From Haladaptatus paucihalophilus DX253 (GTDB taxonomy: Archaea; Halobacteriota; Halobacteria; Halobacteriales; Haladaptataceae), in contig NZ_AQXI01000001.1 of NCBI RefSeq assembly GCF_000376445.1, positions 838,962 to 902,961 of the forward strand: DNA of 64,000 bases. Direction: 5' to 3'. The notes beneath the pieces were generated by a model. The model did no database searches. It saw only the letters and a list, made by a program, of their open reading frames with translations, and was not told where the DNA came from. This document shows, one piece after another, positions 25,867-35,056 of the stretch. The stretch's first letter is position 1, and each line of letters opens with the position of its first letter. The position numbers and the translations under genes were made by a program.

Positions 25867-26046
25867 ATGGTGGAAACCTACGTTCGATTACTCTGCCCGG
25901 AATGCGGAAAACACTGGGAATCCAGTCCCAACGATCTGCCGGAACCCAAACGACAGTTCCACTGTCCGAACTGTCACGCAACGAGACGGACGTCGGAGTT
26001 CACGCGGACCGAGCGCGACCTCGAAACGCTCAAACAACTCCAGTAA
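25867..26046 (+). CDS. Small zinc-finger protein
   Basis: 59 residues read directly from ATG 25867: MVETYVRLLCPECGKHWESS, then CPNCHATRRTSEFTRTERDLETLKQLQ. Two CPxC knuckles (CPECGK and CPNCHA) form one zinc ribbon. The C-terminal half is a helix. It matches a family of short haloarchaeal putative zinc-binding proteins. The 282 bp after it (26047-26328) holds no other gene that I can support. Confidence 0.75.
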   Translation: MVETYVRLLCPECGKHWESSPNDLPEPKRQFHCPNCHATRRTSEFTRTERDLETLKQLQ

Positions 26047-26290
26047 GCCGACGTTGTACTCGGCGAAGGGACCGATTTCGAACGACGGATCTCTTTTTGC
26101 GGTTCGCCGTCTCTCGTCTCCCGTAGCGAACGAGTCGTTTACTCGTCGTTATGCCCCGACACACTCGACGACTGCCCCCTCGAAATCGAACGTGTTCGAG
26201 CGTCAGAACCGGACGATTTCGGAGTCGGCTTCGATACCGACCGGAAACCACCGAAAAGCTGACTATACGGCGTGCTAACGGGACTCAAGA

Positions 26291-26302
26291 TAATAATATA
26301 AC
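26291..26302 (+). promoter_or_regulatory. TATA element upstream of the UPF0058 gene
   Basis: TAATAATATAAC ends 27 bp before the ATG at 26329, which fits a leaderless transcript. Confidence 0.45.
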
Positions 26303-26328
26303 CCTGCAACCGTTACGTTCGTGTGCTT

Positions 26329-26565
26329 ATGAAGAAGCAGGAGCTCATCCACCTTCACGGCCTGCTTGCGGAAGTTGGCAACCATTTCGAGGAACAGGAC
26401 GGGAAACAGATCACGCTGGACGACTACGACTCTCTCGGTGTACGACCGACGTCTATTCATAAATCAAAAACAGACCACAAGGCAGCTGTTTTTGCACTCT
26501 CCGAGGCCATCACCGACGGTATGCGTGCGACCGAACGCGAAGCGGTCGCACCGCAGGCAGACTGA
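26329..26565 (+). CDS. UPF0058-family protein
   Basis: 78 residues (MKKQELIHLHGLLAEVGNHF). The pattern 'KxELIHLHxLLxEV.....E..G.......Y..L.V.P.SIHKSKxDHKAAVFALSxAI' is UPF0058, a small, widely conserved archaeal family of unknown function. A well-spaced TATA element precedes it. Its position next to the archaellin gene may be chance. Confidence 0.85.
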   Translation: MKKQELIHLHGLLAEVGNHFEEQDGKQITLDDYDSLGVRPTSIHKSKTDHKAAVFALSEAITDGMRATEREAVAPQAD

Positions 26566-26768
26566 GCGACGGTACGCCGATTCTCGACGATAACTGATTC
26601 TCCAGTGGCAACTTCCGCTGTTGCTAAATTCTCCTGCCAGAAGTGACAACTTCTGTGCTGTACCGGATTCTCAGACATGATAACGGTCTGTGGGTTATAA
26701 TACATGTCACTCCGTACTCGGACGGTAGTGGACTGACAAATATCAAACAAAAACGCCATAAGACAAAC

Positions 26769-27368
26769 ATGAAAGATAATAAGACAGACAGTTCGTCGCT
26801 GGAACGAGGTCAGGTCGGCATCGGAACACTCATCGTGTTCATCGCGATGGTGCTGGTCGCCGCAATCGCTGCGGGCGTCCTCATCAACACGGCAGGATTC
26901 CTTCAGTCGAAATCCCAACGAACTGGAACGGAGAGTACCGCACAGGTTACCGACCGCGTACACGTGGTCAGCGCGTACGGGAATGTCACGTATAACTCCT
27001 CGATGAATCAACACGTCGTGGATTACGTCAATCTCACGGTGATGAAAGGCTCCGGCGCAGGCGACATCAACCTCTCGAAGGCGACAATCGAGTGGCTCGG
27101 ACCCGACGACGGTCTCATTCTGGTGAACGGAAGCACCCCGGACAAGCAGAACTTCACAGTCGAACCGATTCGTGACACGGATGACACGCTTCCCGTTCTC
27201 GTCAATCAGGACGACCGGTTTAGAATCGTCCTCGATACGGAGAGAATCACCGGCGGACTCAAAGAGCGACAGGAGTTCACGATCAAAATCGTGACTACCG
27301 CGGGTGCGGTGACGTACCACCACAGCATCCCGGAAACGCTCTCGGATAGCCACGCAATCGCGCTATAA
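26769..27368 (+). CDS. Archaellin (archaeal flagellin), stand-alone gene
   Basis: 199 residues from ATG 26769. The class III signal peptide ends [22 protein letters not shown], with cleavage after Gly14 by prepilin peptidase. The hydrophobic helix and [16 protein letters not shown] segment that drive filament assembly follow. Asn-glycosylation sequons occur at YNSS, VNLT, INLS, VNGS and QNFT. No other arl/fla gene is nearby, so this is an orphan filament subunit, perhaps a minor or alternative archaellin. It is shorter in the outer domain than many archaellins. Confidence 0.9.
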   Translation: MKDNKTDSSSLERGQVGIGTLIVFIAMVLVAAIAAGVLINTAGFLQSKSQRTGTESTAQVTDRVHVVSAYGNVTYNSSMNQHVVDYVNLTVMKGSGAGDINLSKATIEWLGPDDGLILVNGSTPDKQNFTVEPIRDTDDTLPVLVNQDDRFRIVLDTERITGGLKERQEFTIKIVTTAGAVTYHHSIPETLSDSHAIAL

Positions 27369-27399
27369 TCACACCCCTTTGTCAGTTTTTTCAGCCTGC

Positions 27400-28200
27400 T
27401 CAGCGACGCCTATCGTGCCACGCGGGGAACTCCCCGCGGACCTCTTCCACCCGCGTCGGGTCGATGTCCCGGACCACGACTTCCGGTTCGTCGCCCGTGC
27501 TGGCGAGCATCGTTCCCCACGGGTCGTACACCGACGACCGACCGATGAGCGTCGCGTCCTCGTAGGACCCGGACCCGTTGATGGCGGCGACGAAACACTG
27601 GTTTTCGATGGCACGCGCCCGGGTAAGCACTTCCCAGTGTTCGACCCTCGGATACGGCCACGCGCTCGGAACGAGAACCAACGTCGCGCCCGCCTCCGCG
27701 ATGTCGCGGTAGAGTTCGGGAAACCGAAGGTCGTAACACGTCGTCATCCCGACGGTGATTCCATCGAACTCGGCGATGCCGAGCGATTCACCGGGAACAA
27801 GCATCTCGGCTTCCGCCGACTCGTAGCCGAACAGGTGGTGTTTTCGATACACCGCTTTCCGTCGCCCGTCGCGGTCGAAAAAGACGGACGTGTTGGCGAG
27901 GCCCTCCTCGGAGGGGGTTTCGCCGTCGGTTTCCGAGAGGTCCTCGACGATGCTTCCCGCGAGGACGCCGATATCGTGTTCGTCGGCGAGGTCGGAGATT
28001 CGTGAGAGCGTCGGCCCGTCGAGTGCTTCCGCATTTCGCTGGTACGTATCGAAGGCGAAGTAGCCGACGTTGAATATCTCGGGGAGTGCCACGAGGTCCG
28101 CGCCGCGTTCCGCCGCCGATTCGATGGCGTCGGTCGCCCGACGGACGTTCGTTTCCACGTCGCCGCCGTCGATGGCGATTTGGGCGAGTGCGAGTTTCAC
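27400..28200 (-). CDS. Carbon-nitrogen hydrolase (nitrilase superfamily)
   Basis: 266 residues with the complete triad: Glu41 (ALPEIFN), Lys120 (YRKHHLFG) and Cys155 (TCYDLRFPE). The YRKHHLFG and CYDLRFPELYR patterns are those of omega-amidase-like or Nit2-type enzymes. Expected chemistry is hydrolysis of small amides such as 2-oxoglutaramate; the substrate is not proven. The gene overlaps the upstream SRPBCC gene by four bases, so the two share a transcript. Confidence 0.88.
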   Translation of the reverse strand: MKLALAQIAIDGGDVETNVRRATDAIESAAERGADLVALPEIFNVGYFAFDTYQRNAEALDGPTLSRISDLADEHDIGVLAGSIVEDLSETDGETPSEEGLANTSVFFDRDGRRKAVYRKHHLFGYESAEAEMLVPGESLGIAEFDGITVGMTTCYDLRFPELYRDIAEAGATLVLVPSAWPYPRVEHWEVLTRARAIENQCFVAAINGSGSYEDATLIGRSSVYDPWGTMLASTGDEPEVVVRDIDPTRVEEVRGEFPAWHDRRR

Positions 28201-28628
28201 GAGACGACACCGACCTCCTCTTGCAGCTCGGTCTCCAAGTTCGTCAACTCGTCGTCCAGGTGTTTTTTGAAATAGCGCTCGATGCCGGGAACCCGACCCT
28301 CCACGATGAACCGATTGTGGAGTTTACAACCGGAGTCGGTCTCCTCGATAGTGTGCTCGCCCGTGACGCGCATCGCCGATGAGCGACCGACGAACTTCAC
28401 GTATCGAGGTTCCTCGCGGCTCACGTCCTCCGTCTTGACGGGAATCGTTCGGTTCACGAACGGAATCGGGAGTTCGATGTGCCACGTCGCCCTCCTGCCT
28501 CCGGCTTTCGTGTCGTAGTCCGCAACCACGCTGATAGCTTCGGCTCGGCGTTTTGGGTCGGCGATGAAGTCCCACACGTCCTCCGGCGGTACCGGAAGAT
28601 CGAAGGTCCGCTCTACCCGGACAGTCAT
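28197..28628 (-). CDS. SRPBCC-family (CoxG/START-like) protein
   Basis: 143 residues starting MTVRVERTFDLPVPPEDVWDFIADPKRRAEAISVV. The opening helix-grip signature (VPxExVWDFIADPxR) and EHTIEETDSGCKLHNRFIVEG identify the SRPBCC/polyketide-cyclase-like fold, which binds hydrophobic ligands. It is first in a two-gene operon with the nitrilase-family gene. Ligand unknown. Confidence 0.85.
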   Translation of the reverse strand: MTVRVERTFDLPVPPEDVWDFIADPKRRAEAISVVADYDTKAGGRRATWHIELPIPFVNRTIPVKTEDVSREEPRYVKFVGRSSAMRVTGEHTIEETDSGCKLHNRFIVEGRVPGIERYFKKHLDDELTNLETELQEEVGVVS

Positions 28629-28666
28629 ACGACTAGATTAGGCTGTAGCGGTAAAAAGCCAGCCAC

Positions 28667-28891
28667 TTAGCTCGGACTTACTTTCCACGTCGTCGAACGA
28701 GCGCGTCCCCACTTCTCGATGTCCACGTCTTCGGACTTTTCGGCCAGTCGGGGGAGTCGGGAACCGACTTGCTTCGATGAGAGTCCGAGGTGTTTGGCGA
28801 TGTTCTTTGCGCGGAAATAGCGCTCACCACCAGCCACGCTCTCGCGCAGGAATTCGAGGATACGCTGTTCCTCGTTGCTGAACTCTGTCAT
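28667..28891 (-). CDS. Small winged-helix protein (DUF7123-like)
   Basis: 74 residues from ATG 28891 (MTEFSNEEQRILEFLRESVA). It reads EQRILEFLRESVAGGERYFRAKNIAKHLGLSSKQVGSRLPRL, a helix-turn-helix with a following wing and the conserved EKWGRARSTTWKV end. This is a common haloarchaeal small family (DUF7123 from memory). Role unknown; a DNA-binding regulator is likely. Confidence 0.75.
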   Translation of the reverse strand: MTEFSNEEQRILEFLRESVAGGERYFRAKNIAKHLGLSSKQVGSRLPRLAEKSEDVDIEKWGRARSTTWKVSPS

Positions 28892-28958
28892 CCTCACCCC
28901 CACTACGGGCCTGACGGCCTTAACCATTATCCTCCGCCGGACAAGTATCGATTTCGAG

Positions 28959-29147
28959 TCAGTTCTGATAGAGGTGGCTCGCGGCGACCGCGAGGACTCC
29001 CGCAATCATCGCTGCCGCAAAGCCCCACGCGGCGGTTTCCGTCCCCGGCGTGACAAACGTTACCGCTGCACCAGCGATTGCGAGGAGGACGAACAGCACG
29101 GAAAGTCCCGTCCCCATATCCGTCGTAACTGCCTGTGTTCCTGCCAT
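28959..29147 (-). CDS. Small two-helix membrane protein
   Basis: 62 residues (MAGTQAVTTDMGTGLSVLFV). Two hydrophobic helices (GLSVLFVLLAIAGAAVTFV and AAWGFAAAMIAGVLAVAASHL) are separated by a short TPGTET turn. No functional residues are seen. Similar two-TM proteins are common next to haloarchaeal surface-protein genes. Confidence 0.65.
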   Translation of the reverse strand: MAGTQAVTTDMGTGLSVLFVLLAIAGAAVTFVTPGTETAAWGFAAAMIAGVLAVAASHLYQN

Positions 29148-29256
29148 ATGCTCTCTTTTTCGGAGCGGGAACTTAGTTCATTCTACTCGGTGGAGAGACT
29201 ACCACGGTACGACAGTAATTCGAGGGGTTTTTGCCGTCGCTCGACAGGAACCGCGT

Positions 29257-30459
29257 ATGGTCGTGGGAAAACTCAAGGGAATCTTACGTCTCGGAAAGCG
29301 AGGATTTCTCGCAATCGTACTCGTCGTCGCACTCGTCGGCGCAGGCGTGCTGTACGGCGTTCTCGGCGTACCGAGCGTCGTCGGGTTAGACAACGAGTTC
29401 GGAACAGTAACAAATCAGACGACTGGAATCGAAACCGCGCTCGTGGTGAACAATCCGAATCCCATCGCCATCAGCGCGGGCAACACGTCGGTGAACTACA
29501 CCGTCGATATGAACGACGTGACGATGGCGAACGGGAGCAGGTCGAACCTCGGGCTCGACCGCGGCAACACGACGCTTCGGTTCTCCACGCGGATGCGAAA
29601 CGACAAAATCCCAGAGTGGTGGGTGTCGCACATCCGCAACGGCGAGCAAACCACGCTCCGGCTTCAGTCGACGGTTCACTCTTCGCTGGTCGGGCGGTCG
29701 GTGCGCGTGCCCTACAGCCAGCAGATAGAGACGGACATCATCGGCGAGTTCAATTCCTCGGAAACGCGACCCGTGAACGCGAACGCGCCGCTCGTCTCCG
29801 ACCCGGTGCTCTACGTGAACGAAACGAGCGCGAACTGGGGTGCCGTGACGCGCGAGACGACGCCGATTCGGATGCGGATGCGGGTGTACAACCCCAAGAC
29901 GGTGACGTACACGATCAGCGAAATCGGCTACGACATGACGATGAACGGCATCGCCGTCGGGAACGGAACGACCGACCGGCCGTACGCGATTCCCGGCAAG
30001 TCCGAGGAGACGATTCGGATGAAAACCGTCATCCGGAACGAACACCTCGACGACTGGTGGGTCAGTCACCTCCGAAACGGACAGCAGACGGACCTGAAAA
30101 TCTCGTTTTACGCCAACATCGAGCTGCCGAGCGGCAAGACGGTTCGCGTCCCGCTCCGCCAACTCACCTACGAGAAACGGATACAGACCCACATCTTCGA
30201 GAACGACTCGGCCGAGGGCACGCTCCAAGCGAACGGAACGGCGGGCGGTAACTCGATGAAAACGACCGCCAGCGGAACGACGGCGACGACAGCGACGGAG
30301 ACCACGGAGGGCGACGGAACCGCGGCCGGTACGGATGGAACCACGACGACCGTCACGACCGAATCCGCGGCGACCGACGCGACGACCACCACAACCGCGA
30401 CGACGGACGACGGCGGTTTGCTCGGCGGCCTCGGCATCATCGCGCCCCGTTACGACTGA
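29257..30459 (+). CDS. LEA14-type surface protein with two WHy-like repeats and a Thr-rich tail
   Basis: 400 residues from ATG 29257. One N-terminal membrane anchor (GFLAIVLVVALVGAGVLYGVL) precedes two similar domains of about 140 residues. Each has an Asn-Pro-x-x motif (VVNNPNPIAIS; MRVYNPKTVTYTI) and the closing WWVSHIRNGEQT / WWVSHLRNGQQT, as in LEA14/WHy domains. The last 80 residues are Thr-, Ala- and Gly-rich and probably an extracellular O-glycosylated stalk. Many NxS/T sequons fit an exported protein. Role unknown; the family is linked to desiccation and membrane protection in plants. Confidence 0.75.
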   Translation: MVVGKLKGILRLGKRGFLAIVLVVALVGAGVLYGVLGVPSVVGLDNEFGTVTNQTTGIETALVVNNPNPIAISAGNTSVNYTVDMNDVTMANGSRSNLGLDRGNTTLRFSTRMRNDKIPEWWVSHIRNGEQTTLRLQSTVHSSLVGRSVRVPYSQQIETDIIGEFNSSETRPVNANAPLVSDPVLYVNETSANWGAVTRETTPIRMRMRVYNPKTVTYTISEIGYDMTMNGIAVGNGTTDRPYAIPGKSEETIRMKTVIRNEHLDDWWVSHLRNGQQTDLKISFYANIELPSGKTVRVPLRQLTYEKRIQTHIFENDSAEGTLQANGTAGGNSMKTTASGTTATTATETTEGDGTAAGTDGTTTTVTTESAATDATTTTTATTDDGGLLGGLGIIAPRYD

Positions 30460-30602
30460 CGTAGAATTCACCACCACCGATAGAGTTTTTATTCCGGCGG
30501 GAGCAGATGGGTGTATGACACGGAGTACTCACTCTCCTGGTCGAGTTCTTCTCCCGTAATGAGAATACCGTAACCGCAACGCGGGACGGTGAATCGATTC
30601 GA

Positions 30603-31013
30603 GTGGACATCGATGGCGAAACCTTCGAGCTATCGCGCGAAACTGCTACCGACCTGCAGGACGCGGTAGGCGACGCGCTGACCGAGCGCCGCGAGTTCTT
30701 CCGCACGGCAGGGACGTTCCGCGAAGACGGCAGCTACGAGGTTTCCCGCCGCGGTGCCGACTCCGCAGGGAACGCCAAGGTGTTCCAAACGTTCGACGCG
30801 ATGGCGCGGTTGTTCGACCGGCTCCCCGCGCAGTTCACCGCGGAGGACGTCGGCAGAACCGGAATCACGGGGTCGCGCCGCCACCTGCTCATTCGACACT
30901 TCGGGGAACACCCCGATTTCCCGTGTCGGATATCCTCACGAAACCCGCTGACCGCGGAAAAGGAGGACGAGGTGGCCGTCGCTACCGGAACGACGGAGGT
31001 CGGCGCCGACTGA
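30603..31013 (+). CDS. Conserved haloarchaeal protein (DUF7528-like), start possibly damaged
   Basis: 136 residues from GTG 30603 (DIDGETFELSRETATDLQDA, DALTERREFFRTAG, GSYEVSRRGADSAG, RRHLLIRHFGEHPDF). The coding pattern continues upstream in this frame, reading NENTVTATRDGESIRV, but no usable start codon exists there before the stop at 30516. An ATG at 30559 is one base out of phase (ATGAGAATACC; ATGGAGAATACC would be in frame). A one-base deletion at the original start is likely. Function unknown. Confidence 0.65.
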   Translation: MDIDGETFELSRETATDLQDAVGDALTERREFFRTAGTFREDGSYEVSRRGADSAGNAKVFQTFDAMARLFDRLPAQFTAEDVGRTGITGSRRHLLIRHFGEHPDFPCRISSRNPLTAEKEDEVAVATGTTEVGAD

Positions 31014-31090
31014 GGTGCCGACGCGGAACGCATCGAACGGTGTGAAAAAGTCGAAAAACGGGCGCGAAGTCGGTCGAAAATCGGCCGCGT

Positions 31091-32401
31091 CTACGGCGTC
31101 ACGCGGTCGGGGTCGCGCGGGAAGAGGATGGCTTCTTTGATGTTGTCCAGCTCGCCGACCTTCTGGACGAGTCGGTCGATACCGAGGCCGTAGCCGCCGT
31201 GGGGCGGAATGCCGAACCGGAAGGCCTCCAGGTAGAAGTGGAAGTTCTCGGGGTCCGCACCCTGGTCTTCCATGTACTCGCTCATCGTCTCGATATCGTG
31301 TTCACGCTGACCGCCCGAGGAGAGTTCCTGGCCCTTGTAGATGAGGTCGAACTTCCGCGAGGCGATGTCGTCGCCCGGCACGTCCTGTTTGTAGTAGAAC
31401 TTCTCGTCCGGGTAGCCGACGACGAAGAAGGCGGGGTGGCCCTGCTCCTCGAAGTACTCGCCGAGCAGTTTCTCGCCCTTCGTGTCGAGGTCGGTTTCGT
31501 CCTCCGGCACGTGGTCGAACTCCGTGGCGAGGATGTCGCGGGCCTCCTCGAACGTGACGCGCGGGAACGGGTCGGTCGGTACCGCGAGGTCGACGCCGAG
31601 CGTCTCCAGTTCGTCCGTCGCGTTCTCGCTCACCCGTTCGAGCGTGTGGCGAAGCGACTCCTCCTGAACGTCCATCACGTCGTGATGGTCGTCGATGTAC
31701 GCCAACTCGACGTCGAACATCGAGATTTCGGAGACGTGCCGGGAGGTGGCGAACGCTTCCGCGCGGAACGCCGTCCCGGTTTCGTAGATTTTGTCGAATC
31801 CGGCCGCCATGAGCATCTGCTTGTACAACTGGGGACTTTGGGAGAGGAACACTTCCTCGCCGTAGTAGACGACGGGGAACAGTTCCGCGCCGCCCTCCGC
31901 ACCCTCTTGCGAGAGCAGGGGCGTATCGACGTTACGGAATCCCTCGCCGTCGAACCACTCCTCCATCGCGTTGACGAGCTTCGAGCGGAGCGAGAAGACC
32001 GCGTACGCCTCCGGCTTCCGGAGGTCGATGCTCCGGTTGTCGAGCCGCGTCGAGAGGTCCGACTCGATGTCCTTCGCCACTTCCATCGGCAGCGGCGATT
32101 CGGCCGCGTTGATGACCTCGAGTTCGGACGGCATGAGTTCGACGCCGCCCGGCGCTTGGTCGCTCGCTTTCACCGAGCCGGTAATTCGAACGACGTCCTC
32201 CTTCCCGAGGTCGTTCGCCGCCTCGAAGAGGTCCTCGTCGTTCCCTTCCTTGAACACGACCTGCGTCTGCCCTTCCCGGTCGCGGACGATGACGAAGGAG
32301 AGTCCACCGAGGTCTCGAATGTCGTGGACGTGTCCCGCAATGGATACCGTCTCGCCGTCCTGTTCCGCCGTGATGTCGTCAGAATACGTTCGCTCTATCA
32401 T
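31091..32401 (-). CDS. aspS: Aspartyl-tRNA synthetase (archaeal type)
   Basis: 436 residues, the archaeal short form. The N-terminal OB anticodon-binding domain is about residues 15-105 ([25 protein letters not shown]). The class II core follows: [18 protein letters not shown] (motif 1 region), [19 protein letters not shown] (motif 2), [13 protein letters not shown], and [11 protein letters not shown] (motif 3). It charges tRNA(Asp). Archaeal AspRSs of this type often also charge tRNA(Asn); which applies here is not decidable from sequence. Confidence 0.95.
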   Translation of the reverse strand: MIERTYSDDITAEQDGETVSIAGHVHDIRDLGGLSFVIVRDREGQTQVVFKEGNDEDLFEAANDLGKEDVVRITGSVKASDQAPGGVELMPSELEVINAAESPLPMEVAKDIESDLSTRLDNRSIDLRKPEAYAVFSLRSKLVNAMEEWFDGEGFRNVDTPLLSQEGAEGGAELFPVVYYGEEVFLSQSPQLYKQMLMAAGFDKIYETGTAFRAEAFATSRHVSEISMFDVELAYIDDHHDVMDVQEESLRHTLERVSENATDELETLGVDLAVPTDPFPRVTFEEARDILATEFDHVPEDETDLDTKGEKLLGEYFEEQGHPAFFVVGYPDEKFYYKQDVPGDDIASRKFDLIYKGQELSSGGQREHDIETMSEYMEDQGADPENFHFYLEAFRFGIPPHGGYGLGIDRLVQKVGELDNIKEAILFPRDPDRVTP

Positions 32402-32513
32402 TGTCTCGACTACGCTTCGTATCGTGTTCCCACCGAGTCAGTCGCGGCTATTGATTCTTCCGACTACGGGCCGCAAATCGGTGGAATAATCGGGATAATC
32501 CGGGTGGCTCGAC

Positions 32514-33542
32514 TCAGTTGATGGTCGTGTGCTCGCTCTCCTCGTTGAGCGCCAGATTCGCCGCGATTTCCGCGTTCCGCATGGCGTACTGGGCGGTGTG
32601 CTGGAGGCTGACGAGCACGTCCCGGACTTCGAGCAGGTCGTCGTTCGACATCTCGGGGAGGTCCGAGAGGATGTCCGACTCCCGGTCGCCGAGTTCGTGG
32701 AACTTGTGCCTGACTTCGAGCGTCATGTCGTAGTCGCGCTCGACGCTCGCCTTCACGGCCAGCGCGGTCATCTCGTCCACCTGGTCCGTGAACTCCCGGA
32801 TGCGGCGCATCGTCGAGCTATCGACTTCGAGCGTGTGTCCCTCCGATTCGAGGACGATATCCGCGATGTCCTCCGCGTTGTCCGCCGTGAGTTCGAGATT
32901 CTTCGCTATCGAGCGGTAGCCGATGAGCGGGAAACCGCTGTCCAACCCGATGGCGCGGGCGATGGAGGGGTTCTCGTGTGCCGTGAAGATGAGACGCAAG
33001 AGGAGGACGAATATCTTGTTCGCCTGCCGCTCCCGGTTGAGCGCCCGTTGGGCGAGGTCGGGGTTGCCGTGGGCGAGCGCCTTTACGGCCTCGCCGCGCA
33101 TGGTGCTGCCCGTGTTCTCCAACCGCTCCAGCAGGTTGTCCAAGTCGAAATCCTCGGGGTCCACGGAGCACCGGATGGCGATGCTTTCCGGCGTCTCCTC
33201 GATGACGCCCAACCCCATCAACTGCGTCTCCGCGTTGTAAACGGCGTTGATGTGGCTGCTTTCGAGCGTGTCCTCGCTCACGACGTGGATGACGCGCCGC
33301 CCGAGGACGTACTGGGCGACGATGGCGCGTTCGACCGCATCAGCGTCCAGTTGCTCGGTGTGAATCGTCGCCTCCGACTCCTCGTCGTGGGCCGACTCGG
33401 GCAGGACGGTGAGCGTCCCCTTCCCGCTGATGCGAAGGGACACTTCGTCGCCCTTCTCGACCCCGTGTTGCTGTGCCCACTCCGCCGGAAGGGTCATCGC
33501 CAACGTCGATGGACCCAGCCGCTGTACCTTTCGTGTTTCCAT
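32514..33542 (-). CDS. phoU: AbrB-PhoU family phosphate regulator
   Basis: 342 residues. The N-terminal 55 residues are an AbrB/MazE-like swapped-hairpin DNA-binding domain (RKVQRLGPSTLAMTLPAEWAQQHGVEKGDEV). The rest is two PhoU three-helix bundles (LERLENTGSTMRGEAVKALA; FHELGDRESDILSDL). PhoU proteins modulate phosphate transport. In haloarchaea the AbrB fusion suggests direct transcriptional control. It is 130 bp from aspS and reads in the same direction. No pst genes are next to it. Confidence 0.9.
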   Translation of the reverse strand: METRKVQRLGPSTLAMTLPAEWAQQHGVEKGDEVSLRISGKGTLTVLPESAHDEESEATIHTEQLDADAVERAIVAQYVLGRRVIHVVSEDTLESSHINAVYNAETQLMGLGVIEETPESIAIRCSVDPEDFDLDNLLERLENTGSTMRGEAVKALAHGNPDLAQRALNRERQANKIFVLLLRLIFTAHENPSIARAIGLDSGFPLIGYRSIAKNLELTADNAEDIADIVLESEGHTLEVDSSTMRRIREFTDQVDEMTALAVKASVERDYDMTLEVRHKFHELGDRESDILSDLPEMSNDDLLEVRDVLVSLQHTAQYAMRNAEIAANLALNEESEHTTIN

Positions 33543-33595
33543 ATCCTTGTATCCGCGTAGAAAGCCTTAAACTTCACCGTATGTCACTAAATGCC

Positions 33596-34657
33596 TCACG
33601 ATAGTTTCAACATTCGTCGTTCGAACCGCCCGACGCGCACCTTCCACCAACCGCGCAAGGACTCGTCGACCACCACGTCGCCCGTATCCGCCCGAAGGAT
33701 GCCGGGGCCGTCCAGTTTCGTCTTCGAGGCGACGATTTCGACGTCCGACCGCCGAATCACGGCCGGTGAAATCTGGTGATTTCCGCGTCCGAAGACGAAC
33801 CCTTGCCCGCCGATGAGCGAGACGACGATGACGTTCACGCGGCCGAGCGCGGCGAGGAGTTCCTCCTCGTTCGCGTCGCGGGCGACGACCTCCCCGTCGC
33901 GCCACACGTCCACGCCGAGCGGCGACCCGTCGAACCCCAACTCGGATTTGATGGCTCCGACGATGCTTCCCGCGAGGACGTAGGTGACGCCCGGTTGCAC
34001 GTCGTCCGCGACCCCGGCCGCGAGGCTCTCGACGGTTCCGCCCCCGAGTTGCTTTCCCGACTGGAGCGACTCGGCCACCGGAACGCTGGCGACGGCTTTC
34101 AGTTCGGCCCGCACCTCGCCCGCCCGGTAGGCCTCCTCGTCGATGTCGTTCACCTCGCGCTCCTCCGTGCGGTCGAACGACGCCGCGACCCGTCCCGCCG
34201 CCTTCGGCGTCACCGCGAACACCGAGGAGTAGATTTTCACCCCGGCGGGGACGCCGAGCATCGGCGCGTCGGCCTCGACCTCGGCCAGCGTCTCGGCCAC
34301 GTCCACGGCGGTTCCGTCCCCGCCGACGAACAGAACGAGGTCCACGCCGTCCGCGACCAGTCGGCGAACCGCCTCGCGGGTGTCCGCCGCGCTCGTTTCC
34401 TCCTCGCCGGGTTCGCCGACGATTTCGGGGTCGAACCCGGCCGCCAGCGCTTCCTCGGCCCCCATCTCGCCAGCGTAGGTCAGCAGTTCGGAGTCCGGCG
34501 CGCGGTCGTACAGCGCCGACAGAGCGGCAACGGCCCTGTCGGGAGCGCGTCGCTCCGCTCCGCGCTCCCGCGCCTCCGCGACCTTTCCGTCGGTTCCCTT
34601 CAGGCCGACTCGTCCCCCCATGCCAGCGATTGGGTTGACGACCACGCCGATTCGCAT
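33596..34657 (-). CDS. ATP-NAD kinase family protein
   Basis: 353 residues from ATG 34657 (MRIGVVVNPIAGMGGRVGLK). The diacylglycerol-kinase-like core is clear: NPIAGMGG, VLFVGGDGTAVDVAE (GGDG catalytic loop), LGVPAGVKIYSSVFAVTPKAAG, and VYVLAGSI-type strands. It belongs to the divergent NAD-kinase/AcoX-related group of archaeal ATP-NAD kinases. The acceptor is unverified; NAD phosphorylation is the default. Confidence 0.88.
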   Translation of the reverse strand: MRIGVVVNPIAGMGGRVGLKGTDGKVAEARERGAERRAPDRAVAALSALYDRAPDSELLTYAGEMGAEEALAAGFDPEIVGEPGEEETSAADTREAVRRLVADGVDLVLFVGGDGTAVDVAETLAEVEADAPMLGVPAGVKIYSSVFAVTPKAAGRVAASFDRTEEREVNDIDEEAYRAGEVRAELKAVASVPVAESLQSGKQLGGGTVESLAAGVADDVQPGVTYVLAGSIVGAIKSELGFDGSPLGVDVWRDGEVVARDANEEELLAALGRVNVIVVSLIGGQGFVFGRGNHQISPAVIRRSDVEIVASKTKLDGPGILRADTGDVVVDESLRGWWKVRVGRFERRMLKLS

Positions 34658-35056
34658 ATGGCTGGGGCTTGGGCACCCCGAAGGAAAGGCGTATGGGTAC
34701 CGACAGTCGGACCCCGGACTCGTTTCGTCGCGGGATGTCCTCCATTCGCCGTCCCCGTCCATCCGCGTCACTACGGCCTCCTCGCCAGTCGAACGGATGC
34801 GCCAGCGCGCTTCGCGCGAGGCGGGAGCGACGCGAACGGCGAGCGCATCCCCGCGCTGGCGGGGAGGAGTGGGGACACCGGCGGTACGGGTGCGGGTGCG
34901 GTGCGGGATGCTCGCCGCCAGCCGTCCCCCGAGAAACGCTACGACGAGACGGCAAGGCGAGGCGACGAGACGGCGAAAAGAAAAGCCGTCGCGAGAGAAA
35001 CAGACGCGAGGAAACTGCCGATTATCGACGGGCGACCGGACTACTCCGAAATCGGG
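34658..35056. other. Intergenic region of about 400 bp
   Basis: Between the kinase start and the stop of the ATP-grasp gene. It is GC-rich and purine-rich on the plus strand, with short repeats of GACGAGACGGC and AGGCGA near 34930-34990. Long open frames here are GC-driven. It must hold the promoter of the kinase gene. No gene is supported. Confidence 0.4.

Noticed and set aside
34658-35056. Open frames in the gap after the ATP-NAD kinase gene
   Set aside because: They arise from high GC and Arg/Ala-rich shadows, with no start signal or motif.
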